DNA of 64,000 nt from Schistocerca nitens. Lineage: Eukaryota; Arthropoda; Insecta; Orthoptera; Acrididae. Position 1 is the first letter of the stretch; each line of letters starts with the position of its first letter. The position numbers were made by a program, and so were the translations under genes. Shown here in pieces: positions 22,554 through 32,515 of the stretch. The notes under the pieces were generated by a model. The model did no database searches. It was not told the DNA's origin and worked only from the letters and a program-made list of their open reading frames with translations. The DNA is taken from NCBI RefSeq assembly GCF_023898315.1, contig NC_064619.1, positions 500,498,594 to 500,562,593 of the forward strand, read 5' to 3'.

Positions 22554-23865
22554 CGAGGGCAGTTCAATAAGTAATGCAACACATTTTTTTTCTGAAACAG
22601 GGGTTGTTTTATTCAGCATTGAAATACACCAGGTTATTCCCCAATCTTTTAGCTACACAACACTATTTTTCAACGTTATCTCCATTCAATGCTACGGCCT
22701 TACGCCACCTTGAAATGAGGGCCTGTATGCCTGCACGGTACCATTCCACTGGTCGATGTCGGAGCCAACGTCGTACTGCATCAATAACTTCTTCATCATC
22801 CGCGTAGTGCGTCCCACGGATTGCGTCCTTCATTGGGCCAAACATATGGAAATCCGACGGTGCGAGATCGGGGCTGTAGGGTGCATGAGGAAGAACAGTC
22901 CACTGAAGTTTTGTGAGCTCCTCTCGGGTGCGAAGACTTGTGTGAGGTCTTGCGTTGTCATGAAGAAGGAGAAGTTCGTTCTGATTTTTGTGCCTACGAA
23001 CACGCTGAAGTCGTTTCTTCAATTTCTGAAGAGTAGCACAATACACTTCAGAGTTGATCGTTTGACCCCTTCAGCGTCCCAGAAGACTGTAACCATGACT
23101 TTACCGGCTGAGGGTATGGCTTTAAACTTTTTCTTGGTAGGGGAGTGGGTGTGGCGCCACTCCATTGATGGCCGTTTTGTTTCAGGTTCGAAGTGATGAA
23201 CCCATGTTTCATCGCCTGTAACAATCTTTAACAAGAAATTGTCACCCTCAGCCACATGACGAGCAAGCAATTCCGCACAGATGGTTCTCCTTTGCTCTTT
23301 ACGGTGTTCGGTTAGACAACGAGGGACCCAGCGGGAACAAACCTTTGAATATCCCAACTGGTGAACAATTGTGACAGCACTACCAACAGAGATGTCAAGT
23401 TGAGCACTGAGTTGTTTGATGGTGATCCGTCGATCATCTCGAACGAGTGTGTTCGCACGCTCCGCCATTGCAGGAGTCACAGCTGTGCACGGCCGGCCCG
23501 CACGCGGGAGATCAGACAGTCTTGCTTGACCTTGCGGCGATGATGTCACACGCTTTGCCCAACGACTCACCGTGCTTTTGTCCACTGCCAGATCACCGTA
23601 GACATTCTGCAAGCGCCTATGAATATCTGAGATGCCCTGGTTTTCCGCCAAAAGAAACTCGATCACTGCCCGTTGTTTGCAACGCACATCCGTTACAGAC
23701 GCCATTTTAACAGCTCCGTACAGCGCTGCCACCTGTCGGAAGTCAATGAAACTATACGAGACGAAGCGGGAATGTTTGAAAATATTCCACAAGAAATTTC
23801 CGGTTTTTTCAACCAAAATTGGCCGAGAAAAAAAATGTGTTGCATTACTTATTGAACTGTCCTCG
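22554..23865 (-). mobile_element. nearly intact mariner (DD34D) transposon
   Basis: The left end CGAGGGCAGTTCAATAAGTA is matched by an inverted right end TACTTATTGAACTGTCCTCG, with TA at 22552-22553 and 23866-23867. The 1312-bp length is standard for mariner. It contains a reverse-strand transposase with one evident frame break. Both ends and nearly all of the gene are preserved, making it the youngest-looking DNA transposon in the window. Confidence 0.94.
22663..23705 (-). pseudogene. mariner transposase, single frameshift
   Basis: The start is ATG at 23703-23705 (MASVTDVRCKQRAV), chosen because it begins the helix-turn-helix domain and because longer extensions run into the inverted repeat. 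The first DNA-binding domain includes DIHRRLQNVYGD, and TVSRWAKRV leads to RAGRPCT. The catalytic part has TGDETWVHHFEPETKR, then HDNARPH and YSPDLAPSDFHMFG, 34 residues apart (DD34D). The C-terminus GIQALISRWRKAVALNGDNV matches the family. The frame changes once near 23065-23075, between WDAEGVK and VYCATLQKL, which splits the protein. No other stop was noticed. Length, about 345 residues, is normal. Confidence 0.92.
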
Positions 23866-24008
23866 TAGAAAGCAAACAAAAGCGGATATCTAAAATCCAA
23901 TTACAGCCGTGTCTATGTTAATATGTTAGATTACGAAATTCGCACTACCTCAAAGTACACAGGTTGTTGTGTATGTTACTGCTGTCAGTTCTTAGACTTT
24001 TACAGTTG

Positions 24009-24205
24009 TCGGCCGAGGTGGCCGAGCGGCTCTAGGCACTACAGTTTGGAGCCGCGCGACCGCTACGGTCGCAGGTTCGAATCCTGCCTCGGGCATGGAT
24101 GTGTGTGATGTCCTTAGGTTAGTTAGGTTTAAGTAGTTCTAAGTTCTAGAGGACTGATGACCTCAGAAGTTAAGTCCCATAGTGCTCAGAGCCATTTGAA
24201 CCAAT
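24009..24205 (+). mobile_element. tRNA-headed SINE (family 1)
   Basis: Complete forward copy (GGCCGAGGTGGCCGAGCGG, GGTTCGAATCC, AGAGCCATTTGAACC). ACAGTT stands at 24002-24007 and 24215-24220 inside slightly longer imperfect matches, so the target duplication is short or degraded. Confidence 0.88.
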
Positions 24206-24220
24206 TTTGTTTTGACAGTT

Positions 24221-24814
24221 CTTGGTTACATTTGATTAACTGTCATATAATGAAAACATGGAACTGTCAGGCAGGCCAAAAATGTGTATGTCTCTTGTTG
24301 TTTCTGAGATCATATTTGTAGCATCGGTGTCATGCATTAATAAATGTAAAATATCATATTTGGGCAATCAGTGTGTAAGGATACAATATTCAAAAAGTAT
24401 AAAATTGTAAAAATATATACAAAATAGGTATAAAGTGATGTTAATTATCACGAAGTATACAGGGAGTTAGTTGGTCTTAATGCAAAATCTATATCTCTCG
24501 TGTAATGTGGTTGTCAGTTCAGATTTGGATAGGATGCTGGTCGAACACTTCGTGTCAAATTAGACAATTCTTCGTGCAAGATATGCAGATACCTCACACC
24601 AGACTGAATTGGTTAAAACACTGTCAAAGTTTTGTGCACACATTTCATTCCGTAATTCTGTTTGTTCCTCACGTATCTAGTCAGCATGTTACGTCATATG
24701 AATGTACTTCTCAATTTTTTCTAGGATGTTTAGTGATATATTTTCTTCTGCTTTATTGGAATGATTATGTTTTTATTAATGTCGTTAGCAGGATTCTTGT
24801 GATCGAGCACTGAA
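24221..24814. other. unassigned AT-rich sequence, possibly a Penelope-like 3' region
   Basis: No motif recognised. It lies directly downstream, in element orientation, of the Penelope-like GIY-YIG fragment, so it may be its 3' part, but no hammerhead-like motif or repeat end was seen here. Confidence 0.35.
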
Positions 24815-25545
24815 TGCTGATAGACTGGCCCCACTAACATTAATGTGTTCTCTAAATCTCGTTTTCAAGTTTTCCCCTGTTTGCATAATATAAAATATAT
24901 CACTTTCAGTACGTGTTATTTTATATGTTCCTAACATATTATGTGATTGGCAATTATCTGTGCTGTTTATAATACGGTATCTTACATTTTCTCTGACCTG
25001 AAGCCAATACAGAGCCTAGTTTTTCGAAACAAAGACTTATTTTATCGGAAATCTGGCCCCAGTGTGGTGAGGTTAGAAACTTATCTTTTCCTACTTGCTC
25101 GGTCTTTTCTAACGTGGTCTGATTTCTGTTCTTAGTTTTTCTTCCTGTTTTTCTTTTTTCATAACTAGTTTCGGGTCGTAGTCATTGTCAGCTGCTACCT
25201 TTTCCAGTGTACGTAACTCAGCATCAGTATGCTTTTCACTTAAAGGGTATTTGATTAAACTGTCAATCGCTGAGCGGAAATGAGCCTCTTTATGTTGTCC
25301 TCTATATCAGACTACGCATTCACGAGGGGTTGTACACTGGAATACCGGTTTGTGTAACAAACGTTTTAAGTGCAGTTCATGATGTTTGCAAGACGTCCTT
25401 TAAAATACATTTACGAAACACGAAACTTTCAGATTTTTACATTCAAGATTTTTAAAATTGCGGTTATGGAGTTCGATGGCGTTTATCGCGTAACTGCTAG
25501 TATTTGTGTCGTTTGGATGTATTTTTGTTCTGTATTTGAAGGATG
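24815..25545 (-). pseudogene. Penelope-like element: reverse-transcriptase end and GIY-YIG domain
   Basis: Reverse-strand translation gives, in order, SAIDSLIKYPLSEKHTDAEL, then ADNDYDPKLV (about 25170-25270; the end of the RT region in Penelope-like proteins), a degraded IGFRSEK block near 25000, and GTYKITRTESDIFYIMQTGE followed by NLKTRFREHINVSG (24830-24932), a GIY-YIG nuclease start in which YIGQTG reads YIMQTG. Stops and frame changes separate the blocks. The intact protein would reverse-transcribe at DNA ends or nicks made by its nuclease. The N-terminal RT core (YADD) was not found. Confidence 0.78.
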
Positions 25546-25555
25546 ATGACAACCT

Positions 25556-25748
25556 CTAAAAAATTGCTTTGAGCTCTATGGAACTTAATATCTGAGGCCA
25601 TCAGTCCCCTATAACATAGCACTACATAAACCTAATTAGCCTAAGGACATCACACACATCCATGCCCGAGGCAGGATTCGAACCTGCGACCGTAGCAGTC
25701 GCTCGGTTCCGGACTGAAGCGCCTAGAACCGCTCAGCCACAACGGACG
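25556..25748 (-). mobile_element. tRNA-headed SINE (family 1)
   Basis: Reverse copy with a perfect 11-bp target duplication GATGACAACCT at 25545-25555 and 25749-25759. Base differences in its tail (GAGCTCTATGG) mark it as somewhat diverged. It sits at the edge of the Penelope-like remnant. Confidence 0.9.
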
Positions 25749-25974
25749 GATGACAACCTGTGTCGTCCGTTTTTAAATTGTACATTTTATTGTGATAACC
25801 CCTAAATAATGTAATAATTATGTTACTGGACATTTTAGCCATCACTCTATAGAGTTGTACGACAGCTGGGTTTTGAAAATAGAGAAATATTACGAAAGGA
25901 AAGAAGAAAAATGAGGACTTTATTTCCAGCCGATGATTAGGTCATTAGAGACGGAATTCAAGCCCGAATTGAGG

Positions 25975-26142
25975 AAAGACGAAAGAAGGAAACAGGCCGT
26001 TTTCTTTTCAAAGGAATCGTTCTGACATTTGCCTTGAACGATTTAGGGAAGCCACTGGAAACCCAAATCAGGAATACCGGGCGGGAATTTGAACCGTCCT
26101 CATGCCGAGCCATTTCAACGCCTAGCCGCCACGCCTCCCACA
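25975..26142 (-). mobile_element. SINE (family 3) fragment
   Basis: TTTAGGGAAGCCACTGGAAA, CCCAAATCAGGAATACCGGG, then CGGGAATTTGAACCGTCCTC resemble the antisense tRNA-like head and first body part of the locust SINE family also seen at 18337 and 19203. It is diverged. Confidence 0.55.
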
Positions 26143-26149
26143 CGATACG

Positions 26150-26944
26150 AAAGGAAGATTTGATTTGTATCCAAGTCTGCCGTACAGCTTCACGTTTTCT
26201 GAAAATATCAGCTTAAAAGCAGTTTTTGAATTTTCCCTAACGCCTGTGCATGACTTCAGACTCGGGCTGAATTTTGAGTTCCTTACATTCCTGATGGAAG
26301 GACATGAAAAAAAGAACACCCTGCAGACTACTTCACTCAGCTGTTATCCTGGAAGGCTTTCGCCCAATGAGACTACCGGCTTTAAAGGAGGGCGCAGTAG
26401 GATCCAACGAGAGAAGGGGAGCGGAGGAGGGCGGAGGAGAGCTACTGAGTTGCCTCTCTCCGGTAAATAATGAATGGAGGAGAAAGAGAAACCGATAGCT
26501 GGACGTACTGATTGTCTCCCAAAAGCGGCACATGCGAACAGCGAGACTATAAGGCACGGCCAGGCTCTGATCTCTTTTATTGCGGCACATAAAGGGAAAT
26601 GAAATTTCACTGTCCGCTACAGAGCATTATTAAAAAGGTTGGGACTGCAGCCTTCGCGCTCAGATGTCTGATGTAATAAGCGGGTGAGATTATTTTCCCT
26701 TAAAGCAATAGCTTTATGGCTAGGGCACAGAATACGCCCCTGATAGTTGTTTTTGGTGGCATGTGAACACATACACTGTCAGAGAAAAACACACAATAGA
26801 AAACCGCAGCAGCGTACCTAGGAGTCCTAAAATTTAAACTACATCTAATAATGTGTTCAGCTACAATAGAAAACATTTACAGCAATTAATTACTTTCAGC
26901 TTATTTATAAATGTATAATCTCATCTCCATTCCCCTTCAGCAGT
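26150..26944. other. unassigned sequence with purine-rich stretch
   Basis: A purine-rich segment of GGAG/GAGG repeats lies at about 26384-26490. The segment 26570-26660, including CACATAAAGGGAAATGAAAT, is unremarkable to me. No gene was recognised. Confidence 0.4.
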
Positions 26945-27485
26945 CTAAATAGTATCTACGTCTACATCCACATCCACAAGATTATTTTGCAATTCATACT
27001 TAAGTGCTTATCAGAGGGCTCATAAAATCACTTACAGATTATTTCTGGACCGTTCCACTTTCGAATAACAGGTGGGAAAAATGAATACCTCAATATTTTC
27101 ATGTGTGCTCCTGCTTATCTCTTTGTTACAGCCTTTTATAGTCATTTCTCCTTATGTATCTGTGCGTCAGAATCTGGTTTTCCTACAGAGACAAATGTTG
27201 GTGCTTGCGATTTCATGAAAAGATTTCGCCGTGCAAAAACGCACTTCTATTAGTGGTTGCCAATTCAATCCGTACTCTCTGTCTCTTATCTCATGATGGT
27301 GAAAAACGGACTGCCGTTCTTTGAACTTTTTTGGTGTCCTCAGTCAAGCCTATCCGGTAAGGATTTCACACGGCGCAGCAGTACTCTAGAATAGGATATA
27401 CAAGCGCTGTGCAAACAGGCTGTTTAGTAGACGTATTGGATCTTCTAACTGTTCTGCCTATAAAATCAGGTTCGCCTTTCCACAA
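26945..27485 (-). mobile_element. diverged LINE (family B type) C-terminal fragment
   Basis: Reverse-strand reading gives IGRTVRRSNTSTKQP, CTALVYPILEYCCAV, PYRIGLTEDTKKVQR and AVRF, matching the conserved region after the reverse transcriptase in jockey/CR1-like LINEs (LV.PILEY...VW.P......I..IE.VQRRA.RF). Several stops are present. The left end passes through the CTACGTCTACATCCACATCC stretch, often found at the 3' end of such copies in locusts. Old and inactive. Confidence 0.72.
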
Positions 27486-27499
27486 CATTTTCTACATCA

Positions 27500-27772
27500 T
27501 TGAAAAATGTCATTTTACCGCCTAGTGCTGCTGATAAAATTCTTTATTTACACGGACAGTTTCGGTCGCCTTGCCATCATCAGGCTCATAAAATTATTCA
27601 CAGCATCATGTTAGGCGAAATATAAAATCATTAGTGTCGGATGTTTTAGCCCAACAAGATGCAGTGAGCTCTTTTATGAGCTTGATGATGGCAGCTGGAA
27701 CGAATCTAGGTGTGCAAATAAAGAATTTTATTAGCAGCTCAAGGCGTTTAACGTGACATTTCTCAGATGTTT
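27500..27772. repeat. foldback repeat with outward hammerhead-like motifs
   Basis: Two arms in inverted orientation, about 27500-27600 and 27660-27772, separated by about 60 bp. Reading outward, each arm has TTTTATGAGC, a CTGATGA-like box, a short stem, a GAAAC-like box, then AAATAAAGAATTTTAT. On the left arm (reverse strand) the core is CTGATGA (27577-27583) and GAAAC (27559-27563) followed by TGTCC. On the right arm both boxes carry changes (TTGATGA, GAATC). AATAAA-type signals lie outside the motifs. Confidence 0.7.
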
Positions 27773-28819
27773 AAGGAATGTAGGGTACTACCTCCTGAAA
27801 GTTTTCTAAGTAGTTGTTCCAATTTAAAAAGGCATAAAACCAAAGTGTCGTCTTCTGGCCCAGATGGATCAATCGGAACAGATCAACTGGCGTGCGAATC
27901 TCTGCCAAAGACTTCTTTTCGAAGCGGTATCGAGGCGCATGAGGCCAATGAGGTCATTTGGATGCATTGTCGAGGGGCATGGGGTCGGTACACCGCTCTC
28001 CCGGGTTCTGTGGCTTTCTTGACCTTGAAACCGCTACATTTTGATGAAGTAGATCCTCTATTGGCATCCAGAGACTTAGCGCAGCGCATTCGAGTCCTCC
28101 TACAAAGGATAATTACCTGTTTGTAACCGAAACTTAACAGATTCCTTCTAGCACTCACGTGGAGGTACACCGATGCCTTTTCTTTAGTCTTTTTCTTCTT
28201 GTTTATCCCGGATACTTGAGATCTCTTGTGAAGAGACACGATACAACAAGTTCGATAGTGGTGTAGGAAAAGCAATGAAGTTACACAACAGTTAATACTT
28301 TAAGTTTTGAAATTGCCGGTTTATTGGCATTTTTGAGAAGAAAAACACTCTCATGCGGTCAGCAAACTTCTTGTAACATATTATGTGTGTAATGGGCGTT
28401 ACTACGTCGCAAATCGTTCTAATGAAGTAATTAAGCTGCTTTATAGTGTTGCTATGCAACGTAATCAACAAAGTGATACGTGTCTCAGTTAAAACTCGAC
28501 CTCGATACTTTGAATAAACTTTTGGTTCAGTTTTTTTTTCAAAAACACCACTTGTCTCAAAATTAATTTCCAACTTCGTGCATTAAGTCCAAAGGCATTT
28601 TCAACTATTGTACTCGATTTACTGGACAGCTCGATCACGCACTGGCGTGTAACGTATTTCAAATCGAGCCCGCAGCTTTCAGTTTTCCTAATAGGCTAAA
28701 CAACTCTTTTGTAATAACGTGATGTGTCTATCTCACGTCAAGCTTAAATGAAACTGGATTTACTCTCCATTAGGGTCAAGATCACAAAATAAAATTCACC
28801 ACCTAGGTCAGCAAACTGT
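27773..28819. other. unassigned sequence
   Basis: Overlapping open frames on both strands at 27767-28275 share no known motif. The rest is AT-rich. No gene or repeat was recognised. Confidence 0.45.
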
Positions 28820-28960
28820 ACACTATAGTCTGGAGCCGCGCGACCGCTACGGTCCCAGGTTCGAATCCTGCCTCGGGCATGGATGTGTATGATGTCCTTA
28901 GGTTAGTTAGGTTTAAGTAGTTCTAATTTCTAGGGGACTGATGACCTCAGAAGTAAGTCC
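28820..28960 (+). mobile_element. SINE (family 1) fragment, both ends truncated
   Basis: Contains part of the tRNA-like head from the middle (AGTCTGGAGCCGCGCGACCG), B-box GGTTCGAATCC and the TTAGGTTAGTTAGG body. The A-box and the AGAGCCATTTGAACC end are missing, and no target duplication is present. Confidence 0.88.
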
Positions 28961-30199
28961 AGAGTAAAAGCCGCACATAAATTCACACTTTTTTCTGCAT
29001 AAAAAATTCAAAACACCTTTATATTAAACAAATAAATTATGGCATGTAATTACTAGTTAAACATTTCCGATTCTGAATAAACTTCAAGAACTAGTATTTC
29101 ATAATCAGTAAAATTTTATCGCCTGAGAGAAATTATTAATTTGCTAAAACGGATTCAGATTAAAGTCAACTCGTGTCTGGGCGATGACGTCACGAATCGA
29201 CACTTGCTTGGAATGAACGAAATACCTGTACTGAAAAAAAACTGCCCGTTGAGTAATTTACTGACTTTAATAACAAGTTTGGTGCCCCTTGCATCGCTAC
29301 AGAGGGCCTCGCACGTTTCATTCTCATGATCATTTTCCACTTCTCACACCATAGAGGTATCTTCTCCAAATCATTTAACAATTTTCTTTGATCTTATGAC
29401 TACATTACTAGATGGTAAAAGGCAGCAGCAACTGAAAACAATCTAAAGAGAGTTGCTCAGACTGTCTCGTAAATTGTTTAAGTAGATTAATAACAGAAGA
29501 CCTACAACGCTTCGTTGGCAACCCCTAAATTATTTTCCGGAAGTTGCCACGCACTGTGACTTTCTGACAGGAAACTACGTATCCAATCTCATAGCTGGAA
29601 CGGTACTCCATAGACCTGCAATTTAATTAAAAGCTTCTTGTGAGGAAAGATTTCATGGAAAATATGGAATCGACTTGTGATTCTCTGTCAGTAGCACACT
29701 TACCTTCGTATGAAGAGAGAGATATCCGTTTCGTAGTGAAGGACGACAAGAGAACCCACTGTGCATAGGTCTCTTTATTTATGTTAAAGCAACAAGTACG
29801 TTTAGCATTAATTTAATTTCCAAAGCTTTCACCGTCTTTAGATGAATAACTTGTAAATCACTTGTAAAATAAATAATTGTCTCAGTATGTAAAAACTGTA
29901 TCACAGTGTCGTTTTCAAGCAACGTATCGGCAGAGTGCAGAAGATGAATAGGATGCTTATCGAAACATTATTTCAAGATGACGCTAGTGTTCGGATGATA
30001 AAAAGAATAGATTTCAAGAGAAAAATTCACCACGAATGGCGATGTATATATTAATTCCAAACTGGTAACAATGATTTTTCAATAAAATAAATCAGAACCG
30101 ACTTGTGGTTGATTTCTGTTGTTCTACAGGGAAAGTAGCAGATGATCAGCGCCTAATTTAGAGACAGGAAGCTGCCCAAAACACAAATAAATTTTCTTT
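28961..30199. other. unassigned AT-rich sequence
   Basis: No domain, RNA or repeat end was recognised. Short frames at 29141-29381 overlap on opposite strands and look like chance. Confidence 0.45.
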
Positions 30200-30700
30200 C
30201 ATTTTTTTCCCAATATCCATCACAGTTGTGTCAACAGTCATTTCTTTGTGGTGACTAGTTACGGTCCATCACGTCCATTTTCAGGCCAAGAAAAATGGTT
30301 CACATGGCTCTGAGCACTATGCGATTTAACTTCTGAGGTCATCAGTCGCCTAGAACTTAGAACTAATTAAATCTAACTAACCTAAGGACATCACGCACAT
30401 CCATGCCCGAGGCAGGATTCGAACCTGCGACCATAACAGTCTCGCGGTTCCTGACTGCAGCGCCTAGAACCGAACGGCCACTCCGGCCGGCTTCAGGCCA
30501 AGACCTTAGACATAAGTGCAACGATACAGTTCCCACCAACGGACATGTGAATAACCAAATATTCAAATGTACATTGGTGGGAGGTATATAATTAAACTTA
30601 CATGTAAGGCCATGGTTTTAAAACGGACGCGATTGTCCGAAACTAGTCACCGCAAGGAAATGATTGTTTTCGCAACTGTGACGGATACTGAAAGAAAATA
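30200..30700. repeat. foldback repeat with hammerhead-like arms, carrying a SINE
   Basis: The arm at about 30203-30284 (ATCCATCACAGTTGTG...GTGACTAGTTACGG...) is matched in inverted orientation at about 30620-30695 (...TTGTCCGAAACTAGTCACCG...CAACTGTGACGGATA). On the right arm GGAC (30625-30628) pairs with GTCC (30635-30638), followed by GAAAC-TA-GTC (30639-30648), as in a hammerhead stem II, core and cleavage site; the CUGANGA box there is lost. On the left arm (reverse strand) the boxes are CTGAAAA and GTAAC-TA-GTC. A SINE occupies 30291-30491. Confidence 0.7.
30291..30491 (-). mobile_element. tRNA-headed SINE inside a foldback
   Basis: Reverse full-length copy. TTCAGGCCAAG is perfectly repeated at 30280-30290 and 30492-30502. 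The duplication overlaps the CTGA box of the left foldback arm, so the SINE landed in the motif itself. Confidence 0.92.
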
Positions 30701-31189
30701 AAAATTTAATATCCAAGTTGCTGGTCCTACACTCTGCCAGTATGTTGGAACTTCACAAATAAAGGTGATGAAATCCGCATAAACAGGAGAAAAGACCCTA
30801 CACCGATTAACATCCGATCGACCATCATTCACTGATATCAGCTACGTCCGTCAGGGCTCTCGGAGTATCTGTCCGAACGACCATATAAATCTGACTGGGC
30901 AGGAGGCAGATGCCAGATAGATTTACCGAGAGAATCACATGGAGAGCTAAATCACCCACCAAGAGCGTCGCTCACGAAACTATTTCGTCTACTTCTTAGA
31001 GTTCCGCTTATCAGCCTGAGAACCTTATCAAATTCGATTAACGAAAACACAGAGGGGAAGAAAGAGAGAAAGAAAGATAGAAAGAAAGTAAGTAAGAAAG
31101 AGAAAGATAGCAATTTAAAAGAAGGAGTTCGCAATTCATCTCCGTTTTTTTCAGCAATCGAAAGAGCATGAAAGAAGACTTTTTTAAGT
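30701..31189. other. unassigned sequence with a GAAA-rich microsatellite
   Basis: A degenerate (GAAA/GATA)n tract lies at about 31052-31112. No gene was recognised. Confidence 0.6.
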
Positions 31190-32515
31190 TTTCTGACTGC
31201 TTTGATGCGACCCGCCACAGATTTCTTTCTTGTACCATCCTCTTATTCTCCAATCTCTGCCTTCCTCTACACTTTTTATCCTCCACAATTCCCTCTAGCA
31301 CCATGGTACTTATTATTGTCAGTTTTTCTTACGTTCTTTCTTCGCCAGTTCTGCAGGAAACACTTCACTCCTTATCAGTCTACCTAATTTTCAAAACCTT
31401 TCTGTACCACATGTAAAACACTGCGATTTTCTTCCAGTTTTCCCCAGGTCGCGATTCACTGTCATACAACGCTCTGCTCCAAACGTACATTCTCAGAAAT
31501 ATCTTCCTCAAATTAAAGCCTATATTTGATTCTAGTGAACTAGGTCTGACTAGAAATGCCCTCTTTGCCTTTGCTAGTCGGCTTTTTATGTCCTCCATGC
31601 TTCGTCCATCATCTGTCTTTTTGCTTCCTAGGTAACAGAAATTCGGCTACTTCGTGATCACCAATTTTTAAGTTAATCTTCACGCTGTTCCCATTTTTGC
31701 TAATTCTCATTACTTTTTCACTTCTTCGGTGTATTCTCAATCCATATTCTGTACTAATTCCATTCAATGTATCCCGTAATCCCTTTTCCCTTTCACTGAG
31801 GATAGCAAAGTCACCATCAAATTTTATCATTGATATCTTTTTATCCTGAATTTTAATCCCACTTCTGAGCCTTTCTTTTATTTCTGACATTGCTCTTTCG
31901 ATGTATTGACTGAACATTAGAAGCAAAACACAGAATCTATGTCTTACACCCTTTTTAATCCGACCACTGCGTTCTTGGTCTTCCATTCTTATTGTTCGCT
32001 ATTGGTTTTTGTCTTTCCCTATAGTTTGCTCCAAAATTTTTCACGAAGTCAAACATCTTGCACTGATTTACAGTGTCAACCACCTTGCTCAATTTTACAC
32101 TGTCGAACAGTGTTTCTAGGTCGATAAATCCTGGGAACATGTCTCATTATGCTTTATGATTTGATTTCATGATCAAGCGCAACGTCACAACTGTCTCTTT
32201 GGTACATTTAGCTGGCCGAAAGCCAAACTGATCGTCTTCTAACAGACATCGTCTTCTAACAGACCATCAGCGTCCGTTTCCACTCTTGTGTATATTATTC
32301 TTGTTAGCAATATGGATTCAAAAACTCGCTAAACCTATCGTGCAATATTTCTCGCATTTATTTGTCCTTACTATTTTCGGGATTGTGTGGATATTTGCAG
32401 AAAGCCTGTTACTATGTCTCCAGCCTCTATGAGTCTACACACTGGTTTGAATAGACATTGGTTGTCAATTCTCCCAGTGTTTCTAAAAAATCCGAAGGAA
32501 AGTCTGCTATTGCGA
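31190..32515 (-). mobile_element. LINE (family A) 5'-truncated copy 2
   Basis: Reverse-strand remnant of a LINE related to copies 1 and 3, but a different subfamily (its tail ends GCGGGTCGCATCAAAGCAGTC). From right to left the coding blocks are QFGFRPAKC-type sequence near 32200, FIDLETLFDSVKLSKVVDTV (31955-32140), GVRHRFCVLLLMFSQYIERA (31609-31986) with the catalytic box reading IKFDGDFAIL instead of FADD, and RLAKAKRAF with SRALYDSESRPGENWKK (31380-31598). The protein is broken in several frames. The 5' end is truncated near 32515. Confidence 0.8.

Noticed and set aside
25150..25175. GAAACTAGT on the reverse strand within the Penelope-like fragment
   Set aside because: It encodes the PKLV residues of the reverse-transcriptase end and no CUGANGA box precedes it, so it is not counted as a ribozyme motif.
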